A stretch of 64,000 nucleotides of DNA from Clostridiales bacterium (GTDB taxonomy: Bacteria; Bacillota; Clostridia; Christensenellales; QALW01). Position 1 is the first letter of the stretch. Each line of letters opens with the position of its first letter. Shown in pieces: positions 10,675 to 19,586 of this stretch. The notes under the pieces are model-generated. The model was not told the origin of the DNA. It did no database searches and saw nothing but the letters and a program-made list of their open reading frames with translations. The position numbers and the translations under genes were made by a program. The stretch spans positions 1-64,000 of the forward strand of contig SVIH01000012.1 in the NCBI GenBank assembly GCA_015069575.1. The letters are read 5' to 3'.

Positions 10675-13004
10675 TTTTTACCCCCTGCGATATTGTATTT
10701 AAGGCTGATTGAATCAACCGCCATTATCCCGTTGCATTCAGCCTTTATACCAAACTTTGTACAAAGCCTTGTGTAAGGCAAAATCTGCTTATTTTCAAAA
10801 AATACGGGAGTTCGTTCGTCTGCAACCGTTCTTCCTGTTTTTAGCGTGTTTTTGTCGCTTGTACGGGTGTCGCTTTCAAAGGTTATAGCAACAGGCGCAC
10901 CGCCATTAAAGCCAAGACCGATATTAATCGCGTAAACGTTCTTATATTCGTCTGCTCTGCCAAAATCAAATAGTTTGGTTTTGAACATACTTTCAACGGG
11001 TTTCTCGTAGGTGTTTACTTGCCAAAGAGTTCCGTCATATTCTTCTGCAATATCACCGTTATACTCTAATCCTGATAATTTATCTTTTGCATTTTCTTCA
11101 TTCAATATATGGTGATTTAATAAATATCTTTTAATACCACCTAAGTTGCCCAACCGTTCGTTTGTTAAAATTAACAGTTCTTCGTCATTATTTACAACTT
11201 GGATTATTTCATCTGGGCCAAATGGCATCTGCCATACAAAGAACGGAATAAGCATATTAGCATCTTCGTGTTTGTTATATGAAGCAACGTTAGCGAATCC
11301 GTATGAATTGTAATCCATAACGTAAGCCTTTGCGCTGTTAGGAATAAATAAAATATAATGACCTTTCCAATCAACAGAACGCGCATTGCTTAATTTTTCT
11401 TTCTTGAGGCCGCGTTCAACCATTTCGCCAATCTCAAAAACGTTACGTTCTGAATATTGACTCTGAGCAGTCATTGTATATATTTTGCCGTTTGTATCCG
11501 CCCACACTAAACGATTTCGGCATAACTGAACGGAATCAGGACAATTACATCCTATTGCAGAATGTATCATGACCATTGGGAACGTTGCTAAATGTACAGT
11601 TAAATCAATAGCCTGTTGATTTTCAAGTTCTTCTGCAGTAACGCTACCCTGCGTGTACTGTGTTGAATAAATTTCGCGTTCTTTAAAAATTATAAGGCTT
11701 GCGCTCTGTCTTCCGAAAGCAGTGATTTTTTGCGATTTATCACCAACATAAGCATATGCATTTTCACTAAAATATAATGGATTTTCAAAATCACTCCAAA
11801 CAACAAGTGCTTTTTCATTTTCTAGCGTGCTACCGGCTAAAAACAATCTGCTTCCACCGTTCAATCCCAAAGACGTATTCCCATACCATACTGATTTTGT
11901 CATTGATGTTACTTTTGCAAAATTTGTTTGGTATTCAGTTTCTGTAAAGCAAGGAGCTGTTATTTCAAGGTTGTTTTTTATTTCATGCTTTGACATTGTT
12001 AATGCTGTTGCCCCTCTAATATAATCACCAAACTCTGGATCATATTCGTAAAATCTAAGTGTTTTACCTGATACATGCATTTCGAGACCGTCAGCGGTTT
12101 TTATAACACCTTCTTGTTCTAATGGTATTTCCCATGCTTCGTATTTATTATTCTCTTCATCATATTTTATCGTCGCAGTATGTGTAATTGTAGTGCCATC
12201 TTTTTGTGTTAATTTTGCGGTTATGGTTCTGCCTTCAAACTCGGGATTATTAATATCTTCCATTAAAGCAAAAGCCATAGTGCAATAATCGCTTGGATTT
12301 TCGTAATCGTAGGCAGACATTACTTGTTTATAATCTTTAGCAAGAAGATTGTATCCTTGAACTTGTGTGCCTCGAGGGAATTCGTCCGCCAATGTAATCT
12401 TTGGATAACCGTTTGTTATTAGCAAAGGCACCGTCCCCTCAACTTTTATAGGATTGTCATATTTCCCTTCAGATAAGCGAGCTATTTTATGTATATAATT
12501 TGTATTTTTTCCGTTTTCGTTAATGCTTCCATAAACATATATATCACCATTATGTTGTACCGCAAAACAAGAAAGATTTGAATGCGCATCCGTAAAAGAA
12601 CTATAATAAATAGTTGCTACATCAATTTTGTCAAAAATTCCGTGTTGGTATTTTAATGTTGCATAATGATATCCGTTTTGAGTCGGCATCGAATTTGTTA
12701 CAGTAGTAATTTCTAAAACATATTCTTTTTTATTAATGACGGTCGTGTTTTCAGGATTGACAGTTACGCTTATTTCAAATGTATCGTTGCTAAATGTTGT
12801 CTGTATTTCTTGCATTGCTTTAACATCGTCATTTGTCAACACTCTTGGTCTTGATTTAAGCATTCCGTCCTTATACCACATATTTTTGCAGTCGGTCATT
12901 TGGTTATCGTTTATAAGGCTTAATCCGTCCCTAAAATTTACGCCACCCGCCATATCGGGTATATTCAGCTTATATGTAGCGTTTCTATTTAAAACAGGTA
13001 TCAT
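10671..13004 (-). CDS. Tail hub/packaged-DNA stabilisation protein, P22 gp10-like
   Basis: This 777-residue protein is rich in beta strands. Near the N-terminus (about 30-55) it has the pattern of a conserved Asn-Met-Trp segment followed by DGMLKSRPR, which recurs in gp10-like proteins that close the portal and anchor the tail in short-tailed phages. The middle shows repeated WY/GN-rich blades suggestive of a propeller. It lies just after the head-tail adaptor gene and overlaps the next virion gene by four bases. Assignment rests on the N-terminal pattern, length and gene order; the sequence identity to P22 gp10 itself is expected to be low. Confidence 0.65.
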   Translation of the reverse strand: MIPVLNRNATYKLNIPDMAGGVNFRDGLSLINDNQMTDCKNMWYKDGMLKSRPRVLTNDDVKAMQEIQTTFSNDTFEISVTVNPENTTVINKKEYVLEITTVTNSMPTQNGYHYATLKYQHGIFDKIDVATIYYSSFTDAHSNLSCFAVQHNGDIYVYGSINENGKNTNYIHKIARLSEGKYDNPIKVEGTVPLLITNGYPKITLADEFPRGTQVQGYNLLAKDYKQVMSAYDYENPSDYCTMAFALMEDINNPEFEGRTITAKLTQKDGTTITHTATIKYDEENNKYEAWEIPLEQEGVIKTADGLEMHVSGKTLRFYEYDPEFGDYIRGATALTMSKHEIKNNLEITAPCFTETEYQTNFAKVTSMTKSVWYGNTSLGLNGGSRLFLAGSTLENEKALVVWSDFENPLYFSENAYAYVGDKSQKITAFGRQSASLIIFKEREIYSTQYTQGSVTAEELENQQAIDLTVHLATFPMVMIHSAIGCNCPDSVQLCRNRLVWADTNGKIYTMTAQSQYSERNVFEIGEMVERGLKKEKLSNARSVDWKGHYILFIPNSAKAYVMDYNSYGFANVASYNKHEDANMLIPFFVWQMPFGPDEIIQVVNNDEELLILTNERLGNLGGIKRYLLNHHILNEENAKDKLSGLEYNGDIAEEYDGTLWQVNTYEKPVESMFKTKLFDFGRADEYKNVYAINIGLGFNGGAPVAITFESDTRTSDKNTLKTGRTVADERTPVFFENKQILPYTRLCTKFGIKAECNGIMAVDSISLKYNIAGGKK

Positions 13005-13005
13005 A

Positions 13006-13377
13006 TTATGCTCCTTCTATTTCAACTGTTGGAAGCGTGTCAGTTATTGTTGCCTGCGCGCTTACTGATTTCCTTTTTAAGTTATACATTTGCGAATAAA
13101 ACTGTTGATTAACGGTATCTCCCATATTTTGCGCTATGAACGATGCAACACCATAAGGCATAACATCGTTAAGCACACGTTCTTCAAGATTTACGCTATC
13201 ATTTGCGCTTGTAATAGGCTTAAAATCCGTTTTGTTATTAAGATAATATAAATCGCTGTATATGGCGTTTACCGCAGTAATAGACGTTAATTGAAATCTT
13301 GCAGAATCAGTGTTGCCTTCCATATCTGCATATCCCAATAAAGCCATAGCTTTATCAATAATATTTTTTGCTATCAT
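13006..13377 (-). CDS. Head-tail adaptor protein
   Basis: This 123-residue helical protein begins with IIDKAMALLGY, typical of small connector/adaptor proteins that bind below the portal. It overlaps the portal stop (13374-13377) and precedes the gp10-like gene by one base. That order (portal, adaptor, stabilisation protein) matches P22-type assembly. No catalytic residues are expected or seen. The assignment is by size, N-terminal pattern and position. Confidence 0.65.
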   Translation of the reverse strand: MIAKNIIDKAMALLGYADMEGNTDSARFQLTSITAVNAIYSDLYYLNNKTDFKPITSANDSVNLEERVLNDVMPYGVASFIAQNMGDTVNQQFYSQMYNLKRKSVSAQATITDTLPTVEIEGA

Positions 13378-15161
13378 TGTATCACTCCTAACTGTTCCCT
13401 TATCTTTGCCTTTTCACTTTCAGGCATCTGTAAATAAGCTTGATACTGGTCAGGATATTGTTGCGCGAATTGTGCAAGTGTTTCCTCTTCTTCGTTCTGT
13501 GTTGCCGTCTGTTGCGCTTTCATTTCGTCAATTAAGCCTGTTACATCAGGTATTAATCCTTTGGGAACTCGTTCAAGGAATTGTGCAGGTGTAATAATTC
13601 CTGCGTTCAAAAGATTGCTTAACGTAGAAATAACAACAGATTCACCCCAAAGTGTTGATGCGCCAACGTCAACCCTTGCATTAACAACAATGTTTTTATA
13701 TCTTTCTGCATCAAAGGGGACATATCGCGTACCGTCTTTATCTTCAACCCTTAATGGTCTGTTACCGTACATGTTGAGCCAAAAGTCCGCCCAAATACGC
13801 GCAATTTCTTCAACGCAAGAATAATAAGTGTTTTGATAAATCTGCATAGGCTGAAGCGCCGCTTCTCGCATTGCTATAATTGCTGAAGCATTATCAGGGC
13901 GAATATTACCAAGTGCGGCATCATTTGCACCCATATCTGACAATGTATTGTTTGCAATATCTGCTACTATGTTTTGTAATTGTCCTGCAAACTGTGGCGG
14001 GTTAATATATGAGATTGCTTTTTGTACGTCATATTCGCCACTTGATGCAAGTTTAATAATTTGCCCGGGGTCATTAGTCACAGGCTCGTGAATTAAATCG
14101 CTATTAACAACCATTTTAGGCATACCCGTTAGCATCGCAGACCAAACGGCCGCAGATAGTGCCCTATTTATTGCTATTTGGTTAGGAATAAGATATGTGA
14201 TTTCACTATCACCGTAACCGCTTGAAAATCTTGGTAACCAAGTGAACTTTGCAAAAGGATATAAGCGTAATTTTAAATCCCATTCATCGCGAATAACGGC
14301 TTTTTCTGTTACCTTAATAGCCTTAATACGATGTTTGCCTGTTTTTTTATCGTATTCCTTCCAAAACTTTGTTAATACGGTTACCCTGTTATTATCTTCG
14401 GGCTCATTCTCGCCCCAATCACCCGCGTTATAGGTTGCTGATTCTGTGTCTGCCGTAATATCCTTTATGGATTTCTTATTGGCTTCAGCTTCGCGTTTAA
14501 CTTCTGATAACGGTTTTCTTTGCGAAACGATAATATAAGGCTGTTTTTGAATTTCTTTACAGTTCGGGTCCCCTAAAATAACATTAACAACGTTTAATAT
14601 TTCACAGTTAATATCGCCCGTAATTGCTGTTGTTTTTGCATCGTCAGCAAATAATCCCGTTTCTACGGATTCATCCCAATAAGTATATAAAAATGCCGTT
14701 CCTGAAATATATGCGCACTTGGTTAATTCGTTAGCAAGCTCGCCAAATTTAACACGTTCCGCCGTTGCTTTGTTGTACGCCGTCAATGTTTCCATAATAA
14801 CGTTTATTTCTTCATCAGTTACCGCGCCTTGCATTATTTCGCCTTGCATTAACTGATTCTGCAAATCTTTTTCAGCATCCTGCATTTCTTTAGTGTTGGG
14901 AATACCTTCAGCAGAATAATTTACCGCCACAGGTGCCGCGCATACTGCGGAAATCTTATACTCACCAATACGCTTGATTATGTTCCTGCGCACTAACGGT
15001 CTTGAATTGCCCGCTTGTACTCCGTGCCATTGGTCGCCTACATAAAAGCGTTCATTCATTTTTGCTTGGTCAGCGATGCCCCTGTTCCCTATGCTTGCTT
15101 TGTATTCATCGCCTTTTTTATATTCATCAAATATTTCGTTAGGTTTCTTCTTTATTTCCAT
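13374..15161 (-). CDS. Portal protein
   Basis: This 595-residue protein has the size and composition of a podovirus portal, the dodecameric ring through which DNA is packaged and ejected. The N-terminus contains an ERFYVGDQW segment common in portals, followed by a mixed alpha/beta wing region. The central part has INRALSAAVWSAMLTG and a helical region that would form stem and crown, and the C-terminus ends in a Gln-rich helix. It lies among terminase, scaffold, capsid and adaptor. The start overlaps a 48-residue small ORF by 23 bases, suggesting translational coupling. Confidence 0.85.
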   Translation of the reverse strand: MEIKKKPNEIFDEYKKGDEYKASIGNRGIADQAKMNERFYVGDQWHGVQAGNSRPLVRRNIIKRIGEYKISAVCAAPVAVNYSAEGIPNTKEMQDAEKDLQNQLMQGEIMQGAVTDEEINVIMETLTAYNKATAERVKFGELANELTKCAYISGTAFLYTYWDESVETGLFADDAKTTAITGDINCEILNVVNVILGDPNCKEIQKQPYIIVSQRKPLSEVKREAEANKKSIKDITADTESATYNAGDWGENEPEDNNRVTVLTKFWKEYDKKTGKHRIKAIKVTEKAVIRDEWDLKLRLYPFAKFTWLPRFSSGYGDSEITYLIPNQIAINRALSAAVWSAMLTGMPKMVVNSDLIHEPVTNDPGQIIKLASSGEYDVQKAISYINPPQFAGQLQNIVADIANNTLSDMGANDAALGNIRPDNASAIIAMREAALQPMQIYQNTYYSCVEEIARIWADFWLNMYGNRPLRVEDKDGTRYVPFDAERYKNIVVNARVDVGASTLWGESVVISTLSNLLNAGIITPAQFLERVPKGLIPDVTGLIDEMKAQQTATQNEEEETLAQFAQQYPDQYQAYLQMPESEKAKIREQLGVIQ

Positions 15162-15285
15162 TTTTACCCACCTTCTTATTTGTTGTTTTCTTAACTTCTG
15201 TAAATCCTAATGTTTTTAAGTATTCAATTTTGCGTTTATCTTCTGTATTTACTACTTCGTTTTTATATCGGCTAATAAGTTTCAT
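15139..15285 (-). CDS. Small phage protein (48 aa) overlapping the portal start
   Basis: This gene is not in the ORF track because of its length. It starts at ATG 15285 behind a clear AAAGGGGT ribosome site and ends with TAA at 15139, running 23 bases into portal in another frame. The product is basic and helical (KLISRYKNEVV...KIEYLKTLGFTEVKK). Short genes with a YLKTLGF-type ending are frequent between capsid and portal genes of Firmicute phages; their function is unknown. A terminator-like hairpin separates it from capsid, so it may head the portal transcript or couple its translation. Confidence 0.65.
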   Translation of the reverse strand: MKLISRYKNEVVNTEDKRKIEYLKTLGFTEVKKTTNKKVGKNGNKEET

Positions 15286-15305
15286 TTTTTACCCCTTTAT
15301 TTTAA

Positions 15306-15334
15306 AAAAGGGACACCGAAAGATGCCCCTTTTA
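15306..15334 (-). terminator. Terminator-like hairpin after capsid
   Basis: On the minus strand, AAAAGGGGCATC...GGTGTCCCTTTTTT follows the capsid stop by about 15 bases. The stem AAAGGG(G)CA/TG(T)CCCTTT ends in a T tract, as in intrinsic terminators. It could limit capsid read-through into portal and so set protein ratios, because the capsid is needed in large excess. Confidence 0.65.
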
Positions 15335-15349
15335 TTTAGTTTTTATATA

Positions 15350-16258
15350 TTAGATTGCTGATGTTGCAACTGCAATATGTTCAAGACGGCTCTTCTTAAC
15401 AAATACATCATAGTAAAGTCTGTACTGGAAAAGGTAAGCATCTGCATCCTGATTCTGTTCGGGTGTGAAGATACGCATTTTTTCTGTCTTTTTAACAAGA
15501 GATGCACCATCTTTAGCAACCATAAGCATATTGATGTTCTTTGCACCTTCATCAACAGTAAAACCGCCTGTAGTAGTTGTTGTGCCTGCATTAAACTGAT
15601 ATGCAGTTTTCATTCTTTCATCTGCAACAGGAAGAATTGCGATACCGTTGATTGATTTTACCTCTAACTCAATATCACCCTTCTTGAAATCGCTAACGGT
15701 AACCGAGCGTGAGATTTCAGGTGTTGCCATAAGTGCTGCATAAGCAGAAGGATTCATAAAACAAACAAGTTCCTGTTCAAAACCTGCCTTTGCCTGAATA
15801 GCGGTTGCCATTTCAGTAAAGGTTTTGAAAACATTGTCTGCAGTATATGCTTTTTCGTTTCCATTTTCAGTTGCTACGCCTGCTAACTTTGATAAGGTGT
15901 AAGCATCCATTTCAGGAACAACCTGAGTACGAACATATTCCTTTAAGGTCCGACCTGCAAGGTTTGCAATGCCAGTTTCGTCCATATCCATTCTGTCAAG
16001 CTGAAGTTCTCTGCCTCTGTCTTTAGTAAGCATAAAGGAAGAATTTGTAACGGTGATTTTACCTGAAGGGAAACCGTTATCCCTATCGTAGTCGCCTAAG
16101 CCTACAAAATCAAGCTCAGGAATTAAAACTGTTTTTGCACCAACAAACTGTGCTTTTAATACGTTGTCAGCAAAAAAGCCTGTTACTGCGCCCTGCACTA
16201 CTGCTTTATCAAGTGCGCTTGCGAATTTTTGTGCATATTCTAAAGAATTTAATGCCAT
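15350..16258 (-). CDS. Major capsid protein
   Basis: This 302-residue protein has the size and pattern of an HK97-fold coat protein. It has a helical N-terminus with FFADNVLKAQFVGAKTVLIPELDFVGLGDYD, a run of beta-rich segments, and a conserved C-terminal strand region (YLFQYRLYYDVFVKKSRLEHIAVATS). It follows an acidic scaffold gene by 31 bases. A terminator-like hairpin follows it, which fits a protein made in the highest amounts. Confidence 0.88.
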   Translation of the reverse strand: MALNSLEYAQKFASALDKAVVQGAVTGFFADNVLKAQFVGAKTVLIPELDFVGLGDYDRDNGFPSGKITVTNSSFMLTKDRGRELQLDRMDMDETGIANLAGRTLKEYVRTQVVPEMDAYTLSKLAGVATENGNEKAYTADNVFKTFTEMATAIQAKAGFEQELVCFMNPSAYAALMATPEISRSVTVSDFKKGDIELEVKSINGIAILPVADERMKTAYQFNAGTTTTTGGFTVDEGAKNINMLMVAKDGASLVKKTEKMRIFTPEQNQDADAYLFQYRLYYDVFVKKSRLEHIAVATSAI

Positions 16259-16288
16259 AAAAAAATTACCTCGTTTTCTTAAATTTAT

Positions 16289-17041
16289 TTATCGCAGACC
16301 TTTTAAAAATGATTCCATTAGTGAATCGTGTTGTTCTGCATCGCCTGCCATATTGCCCGCGCTTGCAGTTGCGTTTGATTGTGCCGTCTGCCTTGCACTA
16401 TCAATACGTTTGTTCTGTTGATGCTTGTATCTTAATACCGCATCCGTTAAATTTGTTCCCTTTTTTGCCAATTTAAGCACATCCGCTGGGATTTGCGAAA
16501 CATCGGCATATTCGGGGAATTCTTTCTGCAGTTCTATAAACTCGTCAGCTAAACGGCTTTCAAATTTACTTACTGCGCTATCTTCGGCTTGCTTATCAGC
16601 GTTTGCTTTATCGGTTTTGAACTTGTTATACTTTGCTTCGTTCTCTGCCTTGAACTTTTCCATAAAAAGATTGATCACATCTTCATCTTCATATTTTTCT
16701 TCAAGACTTGCCCTATAATCATCTTCAACCGCTTTAATATGTTCGTCAAGCCATTCTTTAGCCCCTTTGCCCTTAATTGATGCCAAATATGATATTTGGT
16801 CAAGCATAGGAGCAACGTCATCAAATTTAAGCCCTTTTTGTGCGTATGCAATCGCTTCTTCTTGGGTTAATTCCCTATCTTCGTGATTATAACGCACTAA
16901 AAAAGAATTTGATGCGCTTGCATCGGCTTCCTTTTGTGCTTCCTCATCTTGTGGTACAGATGTATCAACATCGTTTTCCGCTTCTGCTACCGGTTCATTA
17001 TCCTGTATGGTGTCATTCAAATTTTCGGTATTGTTTTCCAT
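16289..17041 (-). CDS. Scaffolding protein
   Basis: This is a 250-residue, very acidic, helical protein with an unstructured N-terminus (PQDEEAQKEADASASNS) and a Gln/Ala-rich C-terminus, directly upstream of the capsid gene. Scaffold proteins of tailed phages guide procapsid assembly and are then released. They evolve fast, so composition and position are the main evidence. The C-terminal helix would be expected to bind the coat protein. Confidence 0.8.
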   Translation of the reverse strand: MENNTENLNDTIQDNEPVAEAENDVDTSVPQDEEAQKEADASASNSFLVRYNHEDRELTQEEAIAYAQKGLKFDDVAPMLDQISYLASIKGKGAKEWLDEHIKAVEDDYRASLEEKYEDEDVINLFMEKFKAENEAKYNKFKTDKANADKQAEDSAVSKFESRLADEFIELQKEFPEYADVSQIPADVLKLAKKGTNLTDAVLRYKHQQNKRIDSARQTAQSNATASAGNMAGDAEQHDSLMESFLKGLR

Positions 17042-17079
17042 TGTATAATCCTTTCTGCTCTTGGTGCGAGCTTCGCTTA

Positions 17080-17283
17080 TTATCGGCTTTGTTCATCGCC
17101 GTTATAAGTATAAAAATTTAATAATTCGCGTTGTTCTTGTTCTTTTTTACGCTTTTCTTCTTGTGTTATCTGTGGCGGTTTAGGCTTCTTTCTTTTTCCC
17201 ATCAAAAAACCCACCGCAAAACACCCCATACTTAACACTATCCAAAGCGTTAATAATAACAATGCTTCCGCCATTAAAACCAC
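17080..17283 (-). CDS. Small single-span membrane protein
   Basis: This 67-residue product has one hydrophobic segment near residues 5-29 (LLLLTLWIVLSMGCFAVGFL) and a highly charged KRKKPKPPQ...EEKRKKEQEQ tail. The start at 17283 overlaps the terminase stop by ten bases; an alternative start is the Met at residue 4 (MAEA). No holin-specific signature is visible. A single-span protein inside the packaging module is unusual and its role is unknown. Confidence 0.6.
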   Translation of the reverse strand: MVLMAEALLLLTLWIVLSMGCFAVGFLMGKRKKPKPPQITQEEKRKKEQEQRELLNFYTYNGDEQSR

Positions 17284-18644
17284 CCCCCTGTCATATCGTT
17301 TGGTGTTATACTATGCTTCATTTCGTAATATTCATCTGCCGTTGGTCGTTGTCTTTCCTTTGGATTAACCGGCTTAAAAAATCTAACGTCATAAAACGCA
17401 TATCTTAAAGCATCCATCAAGTGATTGTTTGAATCTTCAGGCTCGTTAATGCCGTTTTCCTGCTTGTCTTTCTTGTAACAATACGATGATAATTCGGCTA
17501 TTGTATTCTTGCAGGAAGGATGCACGAACATTTTGTATTCCTGAAGCGCCATAATGCCGTTAATTACGCTATCTTTACCTTTTACCGATGCTTGTAGCCT
17601 TTGAATACCTAAACGCCTTAAATCATCGTTAGATTTTGGCTCTGCGGCATCCGCACGTATTCTTTCTTTCGCGTAACCTTTACGTTTTATCATTTCGGCT
17701 ATATCAGAATTAAGCATTTTATGTCCGTAGTGTTCATCGTAAATATAAAGCTCTTTTGTTATTGGGTTAGCTTTAATGCATATAAATGCCGTTGGATCAT
17801 TAGTGTATCCGTAGTCAAGACCGAAGAATGCATTAAACTGCCACGATTCATCAACCTTTGCCCCGGTATTATCAAAACCTATTCCCAACTCATTATGGTC
17901 AAAGTCTTGTACTACCCAATTTTCATAAATTAAGCCTTCGCTTATGCCCCAGTTACCTAAACCTGCAACGTCATACTTGCGCGGGTTCTCTTGCTTCATT
18001 CGTTCAAATATCATTTTGTCCGTTTCGTCAAGAAACTCATTAACGGTATAGTTGGTTGTATAAGTGTCAACGTTATCGTTAGGCTTATCAAAAAACCGTT
18101 TTTTTAGCCAATGTTCCGCACTCCACGGGTTAAACGTTAATGTTGTTTGTTTAAATAATCCATCAGGCACGTTACCGCGGGGAACAGATAAGTCAAGTTT
18201 ATCAAAATCCGCCTCGCTTTTAATTTCAAAGGCTTCCTCTACCCACACCCAACAAAGATAGCCCTTCGGTACCGTTGTGGATGCGAGCTTCAGAACATCA
18301 TCAAAACCCCTGAATAATATCTTTTGTCCTGTGGGCTTATATGTCATTTCCATCGGTGAAACATTATTCTGCCACAGATGGCTGACATTTAACTTTTCCT
18401 GCGCCCATTTTAACTGTGCATAAGTGGAATCCTTATGAGTATTAAAAACCGCTCTAACGACTAAAAGATTACTTTCAGGATGTTTCATTAACCGGTAAAT
18501 ATAATTTAATGCCGTTGTGGTTGATTTTTTGCTACCTTTACCGCCCTTTAATACCCGGTATCTTTTTTCACTTTTCCAAAAGTGGCCGTAGCCTGCGCCA
18601 ATTATGTCGGGTAAAAAAACTTTAATCTTTGATTTCTGCTTCAC
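17274..18644 (-). CDS. terL: Terminase large subunit
   Basis: This 456-residue packaging motor has ATPase and nuclease domains. It has a Walker A-like GGKGSKKST near residue 36, a Walker B with WVWVEEAFE near 135, and a nuclease domain with FGLDYGYTNDPTAF near 273 and RADAAEPKSNDDLRR near 334, including expected acidic metal ligands. The length matches PBSX-type terminases. It overlaps terS by 23 bases and the small membrane gene by ten. Its reaction is ATP-driven DNA translocation into the procapsid followed by cleavage. Confidence 0.93.
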   Translation of the reverse strand: MKQKSKIKVFLPDIIGAGYGHFWKSEKRYRVLKGGKGSKKSTTTALNYIYRLMKHPESNLLVVRAVFNTHKDSTYAQLKWAQEKLNVSHLWQNNVSPMEMTYKPTGQKILFRGFDDVLKLASTTVPKGYLCWVWVEEAFEIKSEADFDKLDLSVPRGNVPDGLFKQTTLTFNPWSAEHWLKKRFFDKPNDNVDTYTTNYTVNEFLDETDKMIFERMKQENPRKYDVAGLGNWGISEGLIYENWVVQDFDHNELGIGFDNTGAKVDESWQFNAFFGLDYGYTNDPTAFICIKANPITKELYIYDEHYGHKMLNSDIAEMIKRKGYAKERIRADAAEPKSNDDLRRLGIQRLQASVKGKDSVINGIMALQEYKMFVHPSCKNTIAELSSYCYKKDKQENGINEPEDSNNHLMDALRYAFYDVRFFKPVNPKERQRPTADEYYEMKHSITPNDMTGGWF

Positions 18645-19005
18645 CGCTTAACACCACCACCGCAGGAGCGCCACCGTGTACGTTTACATTATCAACAAAT
18701 CCACCTGCGGACCTTGCGCGTAGTTCTGACGCCTTTAGCCTATTTGCCGTTGTTTCTTCTTTGTTGTTCATAACCTCTGTCCAAAAGGCATTTATATCTT
18801 CCATAGATGCTATTCTGCTTTTATCAAGTTCCGCATCCCTATCCTTCAAGTACATTTCAAGTTTCTTCAAGTTTTCAAAACCTATTTGTTCAAAGGAATG
18901 TTTACTTGTTGCTTTATAGCCTGCCTTTTCTGCCGCTTCTCTTGGGTTAAGCCCTTGCTTATAATAATCAATCCATGCACGTTGTTTATCTGTTAATCTA
19001 TCTAT
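18622..19005 (-). CDS. terS: Terminase small subunit with an apparent AUA start
   Basis: The ORF track shows only an 82-residue fragment from a TTG at 18870. The frame extends upstream to an in-frame TGA at 19012-19014 and encodes LTDKQRAWIDYYKQGLN, then PREAAEKAGYKATS, the classic N-terminal DNA-binding helix-turn-helix of small terminases. No ATG, GTG or TTG exists in this extension. The best candidate is ATA at 19003-19005, seven bases after an AGGTG ribosome site. The full product would be 127 residues. The start is inferred; the N-terminal homology pattern is visible. An ATG-to-ATA mutation or sequencing error is the alternative. Confidence 0.8.
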   Translation of the reverse strand: MDRLTDKQRAWIDYYKQGLNPREAAEKAGYKATSKHSFEQIGFENLKKLEMYLKDRDAELDKSRIASMEDINAFWTEVMNNKEETTANRLKASELRARSAGGFVDNVNVHGGAPAVVVLSGEAEIKD

Positions 19006-19209
19006 GTTATTTCACCTGCTCTTTTTTCAACATCCCGCCCACCATCCGCTATTTGATTTAATCTTATAAAACAGCCATTAGCCTAATAAGGCTTGGTGGA
19101 TGCTGTTATGGTACAACATCCGAAACCTATAATAAAAAGAAAAGGAAAGATGATGCCTTGCATCGTATTAAGCGTAACACAGATCAAGGGGTATTGAGGT
19201 GTAGAGTTT
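19006..19209 (-). promoter_or_regulatory. Late-operon leader with 24-bp repeat copy 2
   Basis: This spacer separates the late regulator from terS. At its upstream end (19186-19209) it carries the 24-bp phage repeat found also at 983-1006. Further down, on the minus strand, a TTATTATAGG stretch could be a -10. Then come nested inverted repeats (AACAGC...GCTGTT enclosing AGCCT/AGGCT, about 19072-19109) in the expected leader RNA. The arrangement fits a late promoter switched on by the ArpU-like protein encoded just upstream, or a packaging recognition site near terS. Both are inferences. Confidence 0.5.
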
Positions 19210-19212
19210 TAC

Positions 19213-19240
19213 AAAAAAAGAAGGTTTTTTAAACCTTCCT
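19213..19240 (-). terminator. Terminator after the late regulator gene
   Basis: On the minus strand AAGGAAGGTTTAAAAAACC...TTCTTTTTTTG forms a short GC-poor hairpin with a T tract directly after the stop of the ArpU-like gene. It would end the early transcript before the late leader. Confidence 0.7.
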
Positions 19241-19241
19241 T

Positions 19242-19586
19242 TTATAGTTTTAAATTTTTAAGCGCAACACCGTGAACACCTTTCACCCAATCGTATGAAT
19301 ATCCCATCACGTTTGCTATTTGCCAAAGCAACAACCGGTGCCTTTTTCCGTTCTTAATATCACCGATATAGTGCAACCACAGCACGCGTCTTTCGTGCAT
19401 ATTTGTCATATTCATTACTGCTTGTTCTATTTGCACTAATTTTTCAATCAATGTCATTTTTTCAATCTCATACAGTTCCCTCAGAACAGGATTTTCGCAA
19501 ACCGATAACTCTTTTCGCAAATCGTTAACGCGATCTTCCGTTGCTCCAAACTGTTGGAGTATTGCTTTTTTTCTTTTACTGTCCAT
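19242..19586 (-). CDS. ArpU/RinA-like late transcription regulator
   Basis: The protein is 114 residues from the preferred start MDSKRKK (19586); the track start adds seven residues inside the upstream gene. The N-terminus is helical. The C-terminus has sigma-region-4-like sequence (HERRVLWLHYIGD...WQIANVMGYSYDWVKGVHGVALKNL), the pattern of phage autolysin/late regulators (ArpU, RinA, DUF1492). It is the last early gene and sits immediately before the terminator and late leader, the usual place for the protein that activates the terS promoter. DNA target is unknown; the 24-bp repeat is a candidate. Confidence 0.75.
   Translation of the reverse strand: MDSKRKKAILQQFGATEDRVNDLRKELSVCENPVLRELYEIEKMTLIEKLVQIEQAVMNMTNMHERRVLWLHYIGDIKNGKRHRLLLWQIANVMGYSYDWVKGVHGVALKNLKL

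Noticed and set aside
17080-17283. Holin assignment for the 67-aa membrane protein
   Set aside because: Only one span and a highly charged tail in the packaging module; nothing specific to holins.
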